DNA from: CFX5 sp023384495
GTDB taxonomy: Bacteria > Chloroflexota > Anaerolineae > Caldilineales > Caldilineaceae
Assembly (NCBI GenBank): GCA_048499455.1
Contig: JASNZV010000031.1
Coordinates: 1 to 64,000, forward strand
Reading direction: 5' to 3'
DNA: 64,000 nucleotides
Shown here: one piece after another, positions 41,741-49,716 of the stretch
Position numbering within the stretch: the stretch's first letter is position 1
Layout: every line of letters begins with the position of its first letter
Notes under the pieces: model-generated
Told to the model about the DNA's origin: nothing
Seen by the model: the letters and a program-made list of their open reading frames with translations, nothing else
The model's database searches: none
Made by a program: the position numbers and the translations under genes

Positions 41741-42334
41741 TCACTCCCTTTCCAACTCGTCCAAGTAGGTTGCCAGCCCTGGCGGCAACTGAATCTGACC
41801 GGAAAGATAGGATTGGACATAGACCTGATACTGATCCGGCCGCGGAAAATGTGCCTTGACAAATTCACGGTCCACCAATTTGCCGCTTCGTTGCTCGATC
41901 CACTCCAAATAATTCGAGTACGGCCACAATTCCAGTGAAGTGGCAATACCATGTCGCACCGGATTGGCATGGATATAGCGGCACAGGTGGCGAAGATATT
42001 CATCGGATGAGACAACAATGGCCTCGTATCGATCTTCAAAAAGCGTGCCGGAACGGTCATTGCTGTTGTTAAACGCCTTGACATAGGCGTTGAAGACGCG
42101 CTGTGGCAGCAACCCGGCTTTGGCCGCACCATCTTGCCGCACGAGCCAGTGGTAATGGTTGGGCAGCAGGCAGTAGGCAATCATGGTAATCTGCAAGGCG
42201 GATAAGTATTGATTGAGCAAAGCCAGAACATAGCGGTAATTTTCCTGATTGAGAAAGATTGACCGACGATCCGCACCGCGGTTGTAGATGTGATAGTAGG
42301 CGCCTTTGACAAATTGAACTTTGCGACGTGGCAT
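41741..42334 (-). CDS. REP-associated tyrosine transposase (RAYT, IS200-like Y1 fold)
   Basis: 197 residues from the ATG at 42334. The HUH motif is LLPNHYHWLVRQ, and the likely catalytic Tyr is in VFNAYVKAFNN. Other family marks are KGAYYHIYNRGADRRSIF at the start, GTLFEDRYEAIVV and LCRYIHANPVRHGI. RAYT enzymes are domesticated single-strand transposases that act on REP sequences. REP stems with the same 16-base core lie on both sides of the gene. The longer frame to 42400 is repeat-derived and is excluded. Confidence 0.93.
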   Translation of the reverse strand: MPRRKVQFVKGAYYHIYNRGADRRSIFLNQENYRYVLALLNQYLSALQITMIAYCLLPNHYHWLVRQDGAAKAGLLPQRVFNAYVKAFNNSNDRSGTLFEDRYEAIVVSSDEYLRHLCRYIHANPVRHGIATSLELWPYSNYLEWIEQRSGKLVDREFVKAHFPRPDQYQVYVQSYLSGQIQLPPGLATYLDELERE

Positions 42335-42365
42335 TAATGTCTTCTCTAATAATTGTGGTTTTCGG

Positions 42366-43064
42366 TTTACACCCCCACCACCGGCCAGAAGTCGCACCAC
42401 TTACGTCCCCGGCACGGGCCAGAAGAAGCTTCGATTTACCCAACAATGTCTGGTTATTCTAGGCCCAGCCGGGGACGGTTTCGCACCCCGCACAGCCAGT
42501 CGCAACTGTTGACCCGCCATTTACACTTTACCACCGGCCAGCAGCCGCACCACTTACGTCCCCGGCACGGGCCAAAGAAGCTTCGATTGTCCCCAACCGT
42601 TTGTGGCCCGTGCCGGGGACGTTGGCTCGCACCCCGCACAGCCAGTCGCACCGTTGACCCGCCATTTACACCCCCACCACCGGCCAGCAGCCGCACCGCT
42701 TACGTCCCCGGCACGGGCCAAAAGAAGCTTCGATTGCCCGTTAGGTTGTGCCGGGGACGCTGGCTTCGCACCCAGCACAGCCAGTCGCACCGTTGACCCG
42801 CCATTTACACCCCCACCACCGGCCAGCAGTCGCACCGCTTACGTCCCCGGCACCGGCCAAAAGAAGCTTCGATTTACCCAACCGTTTGTGGCCCGTGCCG
42901 GGGACGTTGGCTCGCACCCCGCACAGCCAGTCGCACCGTTGACCCGCCATTTACACCCCCGCCACCGGCCGGAAGTCGTCGCTTACGTCCCCGGCACGGG
43001 CCAAAAGAAGCTTCGATTGCCCAACCGTTTGTGGCCCGTGCCGGGGACGTTGGCTCGCACCCCG
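42366..43064. repeat. Array of about five REP/BIME units next to the RAYT gene
   Basis: Units begin TTACGTCCCCGGCACGGGCC at 42401, 42554, 42700, 42839 and 42983, so the period is 139-153 bases. Each contains the stem, AGAAGCTTCGATT, the mirror stem GGCCCGTGCCGGGGACG (diverged in two units), and the spacer CACAGCCAGTCGCACCGTTGACCCGCCATTTACACC (two parts). All intervals hold the same sequence, so it is not a CRISPR. Open frames through it are artefacts. Confidence 0.9.
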
Positions 43065-43114
43065 CTGAGCAGGTCACGGATCAGGGCTTCCACAGTGTGG
43101 GATTCGTTAAACAG
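43061..43114 (-). pseudogene. hsdR 5' fragment (first 18 codons) at the hsdS end
   Basis: Minus-strand codons from 43114 read LFNESHTVEALIRDLLSG, aligning with MFTESNTVEALIRDLLCG of the intact hsdR (14 of 18 residues equal). It overlaps the end of hsdS and runs straight into the REP array. It looks like the original hsdR start, cut off by the repeat block. Confidence 0.8.
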
Positions 43115-44291
43115 TATATGGATTTTCTTCTACAAGCGTAAGTAACTTGAATTTTACTTGGCGAGCCAAAGTAAGCCGTTCAAACACCTGTTGAATTTCA
43201 GCTTGCAAATAATCAAGTTGCTCAACGACCATCTCTAATCTATGCTTTGGTGGCAATGCAATGGGTATCCGCCCAACAATACTGCTGTTTAAATTGGGCA
43301 TTGTAGTGCCGACTGCATTTCCTTTTAGCCACCTGACCGCATGAATCGAGGCCAGAGAATGAAACACTGCACGGGAAGAGACTGATTCGCCAACACGTAC
43401 CCGAATTGAACCCGTACCACATAACCACCCTTCACTTCGCTCATCAATATAGGCTCGGCGATCCAACTCACCGCGTCTCGGCAACAAAATATCTCCTGCT
43501 TTTAACCTATGAATAGCTAACTCTTGTGCTTTCATCTCATCCACCCTTGCGATCTCAGCAATACTGATCTGCTCGTCAATCATATCAGCGGGCATTACTA
43601 CAGGTACACCCTGACTAACATAATCCGATTGATGAAGTTGAGCACCAAATGGCCCAATCTGGATACCGAAACCACTACTACAGAGATCAGCAAGTGGATT
43701 GTAGCCGTAGCGATCAGGATCAAACTCAGTTGCACGGATAGATGAACGTAGTGTATAAGCGGCCTCTAAACACTCTTGATAGGTACAACACACATTATCA
43801 GCTACAATTAAGAGGTTTGCAATCCGCCGCTGCTCCTCCAGCGGTGGCAGGGCGAATTCCTGGCTTGCCAGCGTTTTCCAATTGATGGTAGGCGACAGGG
43901 AACCCACCGAAATCTCAAGCGCCCGATTCATAAAAAGGTCACTCTGCATGAAAAAGGGCAGAAACTCCGGCAGCGCCACATCGGATTTGGCTCGAAGCAC
44001 CATTGCATGCGCCGAACAAATACCGTCAAAATCGGCCACTGCCAGTTTGCGTTGATAAGCACGGCGGCGGCCAAAGATAATGTCGCCTTTGCGAAAGCGC
44101 AGCTTCGTCGCTTCCACATCCGAGGGCGACCCCCAACGGCGGATTTTTAGCGAATCGGAGTCCAGATGTTCCAGGCCGACATAGTACTCGACATCGGCTT
44201 CGGCGGGGTTATCAATACGGTCATTCACATTGACCGCCATCTGATCAAAGCGCCAGATTTTCCACCCCGGCTTCAGCGCGCGCTCACTCAT
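43107..44291 (-). CDS. hsdS: Type I restriction specificity subunit
   Basis: 394 residues, overlapping the upstream hsdM by 8 bases. Two target-recognition domains of the usual layout: TRD1 about 1-150 (GLEHLDSDSLKIRRWGSP ... PTINWKTLASQEFALPPLEEQRRIAN) and TRD2 about 190-350 (GIQIGPFGAQLHQSDYV ... NSSIVGRIPIALPPKHRLEM), each ending in a long conserved helix. The TRD2 half (about 43130-43790) looks markedly AT-richer than the rest of the operon, as expected for exchange of a recognition domain. It decides the DNA site for both cutting and methylation. Confidence 0.93.
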   Translation of the reverse strand: MSERALKPGWKIWRFDQMAVNVNDRIDNPAEADVEYYVGLEHLDSDSLKIRRWGSPSDVEATKLRFRKGDIIFGRRRAYQRKLAVADFDGICSAHAMVLRAKSDVALPEFLPFFMQSDLFMNRALEISVGSLSPTINWKTLASQEFALPPLEEQRRIANLLIVADNVCCTYQECLEAAYTLRSSIRATEFDPDRYGYNPLADLCSSGFGIQIGPFGAQLHQSDYVSQGVPVVMPADMIDEQISIAEIARVDEMKAQELAIHRLKAGDILLPRRGELDRRAYIDERSEGWLCGTGSIRVRVGESVSSRAVFHSLASIHAVRWLKGNAVGTTMPNLNSSIVGRIPIALPPKHRLEMVVEQLDYLQAEIQQVFERLTLARQVKFKLLTLVEENPYTV

Positions 44292-45798
44292 CGCTGACCT
44301 CCGCTTCCAGCAGCCCGTCCAGCATCACGACCAGCTCGTCCATCTCCTGCCAGAAGGCGCGGCCCGACTGCTCCCAATCCGCCCAGAGTTGGGGCAGGGT
44401 GGCGGCGGCGGGTTGGCGTGCGCCATTGCCGTTTTGCGTACGCTTGACGTAGAGCGGGATGGAGAGGCTGTACGCCTGCCCTGCAATCTCTTCCCGGCTG
44501 GCGACGCGGGCGAAGCCGGGTTCATCGGCAAAGGCATGGTAGACAGCCAGGATGCGTTCCTGATGTTCCGGTTTTAGAAAGCTCTGCGCCCGCTCGCGCG
44601 CCACTTCATGGACGGCGTCGATAAAGAGGATGCGCCCTTGCCGCTGCGGGGGTTTGCGGCTGCGGCAGACGACCACGCAGGCTTCCATCGGCGAGTTATA
44701 AAAGAGATTGGGGCCCAGCCCCAGCACGCATTCGACCAGATCGGCCTCGATCAGTCTTTTGCGCATCTCGGCTTCTTCCTTGCGAAAGAGCACGCCGTGC
44801 GGAAAGAGGATGGCACAGCGCCCGCTTACCTCGTCCATGCTGCGCAGGATATGCTGGAAGAAAGCGTAGTCGGCGCGGCCCTGGGGCGGCGTGCCGAGAA
44901 AATTGCGCCGCCAGGGGTCGCTCTGCCAGGCTTCCCGGTTCCATTGCTTGATAGAATAGGGCGGATTGGCGAGTACAATGTCATAGGTGCGCAGACGGTC
45001 GCGCTCGGTAAAGGCCGGGCGTTCGAGCGTGTCGCCGCGCGCAATGGCGAAATCCTCGACGCCGTGCAGCGCCAGGTTCATGCGGGCGATGGCGGCGGTC
45101 ATGTGGTTGCGCTCCTGGGCATAGAGGCGCAGGGTGCGGTGCTCGCCACCGCGGCGCTTGACCTCATCGAGGGCCGAGATCAGCATCCCGCCGGTGCCGC
45201 CGGTGGGGTCATAGACGCTCTCGCCCGGCTGCGGGTCCAGCATCCGCACCATGAGATGCACCACGGTGCGGTTGGTGTAGAATTCCTGCGCCGTATGGCC
45301 GCTGTCGTCGGCGAATTTCTTGATGAGATATTCGTAGGCGACGCCCAGCTCATCTTCCGGCACATAGGCCAGCGACAGGGTGTGCTTCGAGAAATGCTCC
45401 AGCAGGTTTTTGAGCGTGGCGTCCGGCAGGCGGGATTTGTTGGTCCACGGCGCGTCCCCAAAGATGCCGTCCAGCCGATCCGGGTTGGCGGCCTCAATGG
45501 CGCGCAAGGCGTCGCGGATGGCCTGTCCGACATCCCTGGCGGCGGTGCGCGCGTCGTTCCAGTGGGCGCCGTCCGGGATGATAAAGCGGTCGTTGGCCGT
45601 GGCGCGGGCGTAGCCGGCGTCGCCGGTTTCGTCGCGGGCCGCTTCGTATTCCTCGTCCCACACATCCGAGAGGCGCTTGTAAAAGAGCAAGGGAAAAATA
45701 TACTGCTTATAATCCCCGGCTTCGACGAGGCCGCGCAGAATGGTGGCCGCGCCCCAGAGGTAGGATTCCAGTTCTTGTAAGGGCAGGCGGGTGGTCAT
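44284..45798 (-). CDS. hsdM: Type I DNA adenine methylase subunit (second hsdM)
   Basis: 504 residues from the ATG at 45798; an in-frame start at 45831 adds only repeat-derived residues. The N-terminal helical domain (LESYLWGAATILRGLVEA) precedes motif I SVYDPTGGTGGMLISA and the N6-adenine motif IVLANPPYSIKQW. The C-terminus contains EEIAGQAYSLSIPLYVKRT. Complete and apparently active. It follows another full hsdM (45896-47395), with a REP hairpin between them, and overlaps hsdS. Confidence 0.94.
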   Translation of the reverse strand: MTTRLPLQELESYLWGAATILRGLVEAGDYKQYIFPLLFYKRLSDVWDEEYEAARDETGDAGYARATANDRFIIPDGAHWNDARTAARDVGQAIRDALRAIEAANPDRLDGIFGDAPWTNKSRLPDATLKNLLEHFSKHTLSLAYVPEDELGVAYEYLIKKFADDSGHTAQEFYTNRTVVHLMVRMLDPQPGESVYDPTGGTGGMLISALDEVKRRGGEHRTLRLYAQERNHMTAAIARMNLALHGVEDFAIARGDTLERPAFTERDRLRTYDIVLANPPYSIKQWNREAWQSDPWRRNFLGTPPQGRADYAFFQHILRSMDEVSGRCAILFPHGVLFRKEEAEMRKRLIEADLVECVLGLGPNLFYNSPMEACVVVCRSRKPPQRQGRILFIDAVHEVARERAQSFLKPEHQERILAVYHAFADEPGFARVASREEIAGQAYSLSIPLYVKRTQNGNGARQPAAATLPQLWADWEQSGRAFWQEMDELVVMLDGLLEAEVSDE

Positions 45799-45817
45799 TG
45801 GACTCGTCTCCGTGGGT

Positions 45818-45885
45818 AACGTCCCCGGCACGGGCCAGAAAACGATTGGTCATAGAGAGTGGTTGCGGCACGTGCCGGGGACGTT
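45818..45885. repeat. REP hairpin between the two hsdM genes
   Basis: AACGTCCCCGGCACGGGCCA and GGCACGTGCCGGGGACGTTT pair as in the 42366-43064 array. Confidence 0.85.
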
Positions 45886-45895
45886 TGCCAGTCTC

Positions 45896-47395
45896 TCATG
45901 CGAGCCACCCTCCGGCGGTCATGACCCGGTGCAGTTCGTCTTCGGCCTCCCGGCAGCGGGCAAGCGCGGCTTTGAAGTTGCTGACTGCTTTGTCGAGCGG
46001 CGGAATCTCCGCCCCGATGGGGGGCAGCACGTAGCGCGAGATGTTCAGCGTCCACTCTTCCGCTTCAATCTCCCGGAGCGTCACGACCCGGACGCGATCT
46101 TCGACAGCGGCGAAGTTTCGCATCCAGCCCAGGATGGCGGCGGCATGGCCGGGATCGAGAAAGTTCTGCGCCCGGCCTTTGCGGTAAAGCGAGGAGGCAT
46201 CGGCGATCAGCACCTTACCGGCGCGCTCCGGTAATTTGCGCTGGCGCAGCACCAGGATACAGGCCGCCAGCCCGGTACCGTAAAAAAGGTTGGGGGCCAG
46301 GCCGATGACGGCTTCGATGAGATCCATTTCCAGCAACTTCCGGCGAATCTGCCCCTCCACGCCGCCGCGAAAGAGCGCGCCCTGCGGCAGCACCACGGCC
46401 ATACGCCCCGTGACCGGGGCCATGGATTTCACCATGTGCTGCACAAAGGCATAGTCGCCGCTGCTGTCGGTGGGAAGCCCGGCAAAGGCGCGCCCCCAGG
46501 GATCGTTTTCCCAGACTTCCCGCCCCCACTGCTCCAGCGAGAAGGGCGGGTTGGCCAGCACCATGTCGTAAGTGGCGAGCCCGCCGGTGGCAGGATCGAA
46601 AAAAGCGGGCTGGCGCAGCGTATCGCCCTGCACGATGGCAAAATCATCGATCCCGTGCAGCAGCAGGTTCATGCGCGCCACCGCGGCGGTGGTCACGTTC
46701 TTTTCCTGGCCGTACAATTTGCCGAACAGCGTACGCGGATCGCCGCCCTGCTCGGTCACATGGGCGATGACCGCCAGCAACATGCCCGCCGTGCCGACAG
46801 TGGGGTCATAGACGCTGTCGCCCTCCTGCGGATCGAGTATCTCCACCATGAGCCGCACGACGCTGCGCGGGGTATAGAATTCCCCCGCTTTCTTGTTGGT
46901 GGCGTCGGCGAATTTCTTGATCAGATACTCGTAGGCGTCGCCCATCGCATCGCGGGTGATGCGTTGGTTGCCGAGATCGAGCGCCGAAAAATGCTCGACC
47001 AAATCCTTAAGCAGCGCATCGGGCAGGCGCTCCTTGTTCGTCCACTGGGCATCGCCAAAGACGCCGTAGAGGTGCTTCTGGTTGGCGATCTCGACGCAGC
47101 GCATGGCGTTCTGCAGGGCCGTGCCCACATTGGCGGGCGTTTCACGCACATCCTGCCAGTGGCAGCCCTGCGGGATCTGAAAGCGGTGTTCATCGGGGAA
47201 ATCCTCGCCGTAGGTCGCCAGCGCGGCCTGATACTCTTCATCCCACACAGCGCAGATGCGCTTGAAGAAGAGCAGCGGCAGAATATAGCTTTTCCAGTCG
47301 GTGCGATCTACCGGGCTGCCGCGCAGGATGTTAGCGGCTTCCCAGAGGTGAGATTCCAGTTCAGCCTGGGTGAGGGCTGGAGTCGTCTGTCGCAT
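45896..47395 (-). CDS. hsdM: Type I DNA adenine methylase subunit (first hsdM)
   Basis: 499 residues. The N-terminal domain (AELESHLWEAANILRGSPVD) leads to motif I SVYDPTVGTAGMLLAVIA and motif IV MVLANPPFSLEQWG. The late segment IEAEEWTLNISRYVLPP matches the segment before the C-terminal helix of HsdM. It is first in the operon and is a paralogue, not a copy, of the next hsdM. Type I methylases are M2S, so two different M subunits raise the option of an M1M2S complex. Confidence 0.94.
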   Translation of the reverse strand: MRQTTPALTQAELESHLWEAANILRGSPVDRTDWKSYILPLLFFKRICAVWDEEYQAALATYGEDFPDEHRFQIPQGCHWQDVRETPANVGTALQNAMRCVEIANQKHLYGVFGDAQWTNKERLPDALLKDLVEHFSALDLGNQRITRDAMGDAYEYLIKKFADATNKKAGEFYTPRSVVRLMVEILDPQEGDSVYDPTVGTAGMLLAVIAHVTEQGGDPRTLFGKLYGQEKNVTTAAVARMNLLLHGIDDFAIVQGDTLRQPAFFDPATGGLATYDMVLANPPFSLEQWGREVWENDPWGRAFAGLPTDSSGDYAFVQHMVKSMAPVTGRMAVVLPQGALFRGGVEGQIRRKLLEMDLIEAVIGLAPNLFYGTGLAACILVLRQRKLPERAGKVLIADASSLYRKGRAQNFLDPGHAAAILGWMRNFAAVEDRVRVVTLREIEAEEWTLNISRYVLPPIGAEIPPLDKAVSNFKAALARCREAEDELHRVMTAGGWLA

Positions 47396-47645
47396 GGGAG
47401 CTGAGGCGCCTTATTTTTGTGTGGGGCGGTTATTTTTAGTTTGACACACCGGATTTAAGCCAACGCAATTACAGAAACAGCGGGACCCTATCTAATGCCG
47501 CCGACATTGTTGTCGCGGCGCAAGATGTCATACGCCCGCCACATATCGTTGCGCAGCGTTTCGTTGGTCTGTTGTCTGGTCATTCCGTTTTGTATCTCGG
47601 TTGACATGATGCAACCATGCCGGGTTTGCAGCTAGGCTGTTTTGG

Positions 47646-48050
47646 TTACTCCGCTTCCCAATTTTCGAGGAGCAAATTGGGGAGGCGGCCAAACTCACGC
47701 ATGTTGTGGGTCACCAATGTGCAATCGTTGGCCAGGGCAATCGCGGCAATCTGCAGATCGTAGGGGCCGATCGGCGCGCCCTGCGCGGCCAGTTCGGCGC
47801 GCAAAATACCGGCGACCTCGGCGGCGGCATCGTCAAATGGCAACGAATGGTACGGTTGCAGGAATTGCCGCTGTACGGCCAGCGAACGCGCCGGGTCACG
47901 GCTACGCCGGGCGCCATAAAACAGCTCCGCCTTTACTACAGAACAGACCACCACGTCGACCGGCTGGAGCGCCTGCAAGCGTCGCAAGACGCCCGGTGCG
48001 CGCCCGTTGAGATAGCGAATGCAGACATTGGTGTCCAGCAGATAGGTCAT
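47646..48050 (-). CDS. vapC: VapC-type PIN-domain toxin
   Basis: 134 residues with the complete PIN set: D6 in MTYLLDTNVCIRYL, E in VVKAELFYGA, D in GPYDLQIAAIALAN and the late THNMREFGRLP. This is a VapC ribonuclease of the usual length. It overlaps the upstream antitoxin gene by 4 bases (ATGA). Confidence 0.93.
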   Translation of the reverse strand: MTYLLDTNVCIRYLNGRAPGVLRRLQALQPVDVVVCSVVKAELFYGARRSRDPARSLAVQRQFLQPYHSLPFDDAAAEVAGILRAELAAQGAPIGPYDLQIAAIALANDCTLVTHNMREFGRLPNLLLENWEAE

Positions 48051-48322
48051 TGCACGGTTTCACGCGCCTCAAACACGCCCTGCTCTGCGCGAGCCAACGG
48101 ATCATCGACCAGGGCGCCGTAGGTGCGGTCAAAATAGCCCTGCGGCCACCCCTGCTGCCGCGCCCTCGCTACCAGCGCCTCATACCGCTCGTAATCGAGC
48201 AAGACCGCGGCCGGGCGGCCGTGTTGGGTGATGTAGACCACATCCCCTTCTTCTTGAACACTACGGATCACCGCGCTGGTCTCGCGGCGCAGATCGGTCA
48301 CGGGCATGATTTTTGTGCTCAT
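48047..48322 (-). CDS. vapB: Phd/YefM-type antitoxin
   Basis: 91 residues. N-terminal DNA-binding fold: IMPVTDLRRETSAVIRSVQE, VVYITQHGRPAAVLLDYERY. The charged C-terminal tail (FDRTYGALVDDPLARAEQG) would block the toxin. It overlaps the vapC gene and is expected to repress the pair. The pair lies between the type I operon and the HsdR remnant. Confidence 0.92.
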   Translation of the reverse strand: MSTKIMPVTDLRRETSAVIRSVQEEGDVVYITQHGRPAAVLLDYERYEALVARARQQGWPQGYFDRTYGALVDDPLARAEQGVFEARETVQ

Positions 48323-48410
48323 TTTGACACGCTCCCTGGTACAGAATTCAGTGCATAACCCCAGTATATACCAGAAACCAGATCAGGGAAATGTCGCTAT
48401 GCCCCAGAGA

Positions 48411-48449
48411 TCAGGTGACAGTCACTTTGGAAGTGACTGTCACCTCACC
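48411..48449. repeat. Perfect 15-bp inverted repeat (diverged copy at 57403-57440)
   Basis: AGGTGACAGTCACTT (48413-48427) and AAGTGACTGTCACCT (48431-48445) around TGG. The 57403-57440 sequence has the same order with several changes (AGATGACAGCCACTTTGGAG). Confidence 0.88.
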
Positions 48450-48782
48450 CTACGCCGCATAGAGCCGGCGCTGTAAGTCGCCCAGTGTCTGGCGCAAACG
48501 GTCCGGGTCGCCGCCAAAGCGCCGGATCACGCCGCGTACATCTCCCATCTGGCTGAAGGGGGGCACCCGAAAGATGCGCGGGTCAGTATAGCGCAACAGA
48601 TAATCGACCCGGCGTGGCGGCTGCCGCTCGGCGCGGTCGCCGCGGAGTACTACGCGCCCGGCCGTGTACTGGTAATCAGGCCGGTAGAAATGCTCGCGGG
48701 TGACCTGGCTGCGCGTCCAGCCGGCGATATTGAGCTTGGGGTCGATGAGATTGGCGCGGGTATCCGCTTCATTGTAGACCAT
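48450..48782 (-). pseudogene. Internally deleted EcoEI-type HsdR remnant
   Basis: 110 residues. Codons 1-60 match the N-terminus of EcoEI-type R subunits (NEADTRANLIDPKLNIAGW, then RRVDYLLRYTD). The rest matches the extreme C-terminus of the same proteins (DPRIFRVPPFSQMGDV, IRRFGGDPDRLRQTLGDLQ). The nuclease active site, helicase and coupling domains, some 800 codons, are gone, yet the frame is kept. The joint is at about RYTD/PRIF. It is not related closely to the intact hsdR at 38650. A small in-frame protein could still be made. Confidence 0.78.
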
Positions 48783-48970
48783 CGAGCGTCTGCCCATCAT
48801 CCAGATCGTTTCGTATCAATTACTGCGTGCGGGACCCTATCTGCCAGCCAAGCGGCATGGGACCAGAGGAAGAGGTGCCGGTCTATTATGCCAGAAAGTC
48901 CCCTGTTTGACGAAGAGGAAGGATGACAGGACGCTAGTTCTAGAATGAGATTCACGCGGCAAGCATAACC

Positions 48971-49034
48971 AGACCTCCGGGAGGCGACCAGAATCAGCCT
49001 TGTCATTCAGCCGTTTGTGGTCGTCCCCCGGAAG
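48971..49034. repeat. Imperfect palindromic repeat, second copy
   Basis: AGACCTCCGGGAGGCGACCA at the left and TGGTCGTCCCCCGGAAG at the right; see the copy at 16067-16130. The gap 48783-49046 holds nothing else. Confidence 0.6.
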
Positions 49035-49046
49035 CCTGGCTGCACC

Positions 49047-49463
49047 CTACCTCCGCAGCGGAACGAGCGTGCGCAGCCGCTCCTCACGCAAGTAGAGCCC
49101 GCCCCACAGCAAGGCGCCGATGAGGACAGGGAAGGCCAGCGAAAACAACTCCCCACCGACACGGGCGTGGATCGCGACAGCGCCGCCGAGATAGCCGGTC
49201 AGCAAGAGCGCCCCTAGCACAGCGGTCTGCGGGATCAGATAGACCGCCACGCAGGCCAGCAAAAGCGCCCCAATGCTCGGGGCGAGGTCAACGGGCAGCC
49301 CCAACAACACGGATGCATCCACCACAGGTTGAATGTTCGCGACTTTGATCGCGCCATCGAAGGTCAAAAACAGAACCGGCAAGGCGCTGAGGCTGCGCCC
49401 CAGCCAGAGTGCAGTCGGCGACGTGGCCTTGGTAAGAGGGGTGGGTTGTGAAATTGCTTGCAT
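49047..49463 (-). CDS. DoxX family membrane protein
   Basis: 138 residues from the ATG at 49463, behind AAGGAG. Four hydrophobic segments are visible (LWLGRSLSALPVLFLTFDGA, PSIGALLLACVAVYLIPQTA, LGALLLTGYLGGAVAIHAR and SLAFPVLIGALLWGGLYL). This is the four-helix DoxX/YphA layout. The function is not established for most members; some act with thiosulfate or redox systems. It is divergent from the amidohydrolase gene, with about 250 bases between them that show no other gene. Confidence 0.86.
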   Translation of the reverse strand: MQAISQPTPLTKATSPTALWLGRSLSALPVLFLTFDGAIKVANIQPVVDASVLLGLPVDLAPSIGALLLACVAVYLIPQTAVLGALLLTGYLGGAVAIHARVGGELFSLAFPVLIGALLWGGLYLREERLRTLVPLRR

Positions 49464-49716
49464 GATTCTCTCCTTGTAACAAGCTTCGCTCTGATTGAAG
49501 AAAAAATATTTACTGCGCTTATCACAAGATAGTCGTTTGACATCCTCACAATTCGACAACGAAGGCGGCGAATTTTGACAATTCGAATGGGTTTCGAATG
49601 GGTATTGGCGTGGCGGGCAACTCCTGGTAGAATTGGTGAACCTCATCAGGCTACCTTTACCCATCCGCGCCAGACTGGTTGTTTGCAACCGGGCCTGGCT
49701 TTGCGAGGAGCTTCCC

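Noticed and set aside
42366..43064. Regular repeats that might be read as a CRISPR array
   Set aside because: The intervals between stems hold the same sequence in each unit, the period is about 145 bases and each unit is a long palindrome. This is a REP/BIME array beside a RAYT gene.
42353..43145. Open frames of 150-180 codons across the REP array
   Set aside because: They are simple translations of the repeat with repeated PGTGQK and PAQPVAP blocks.
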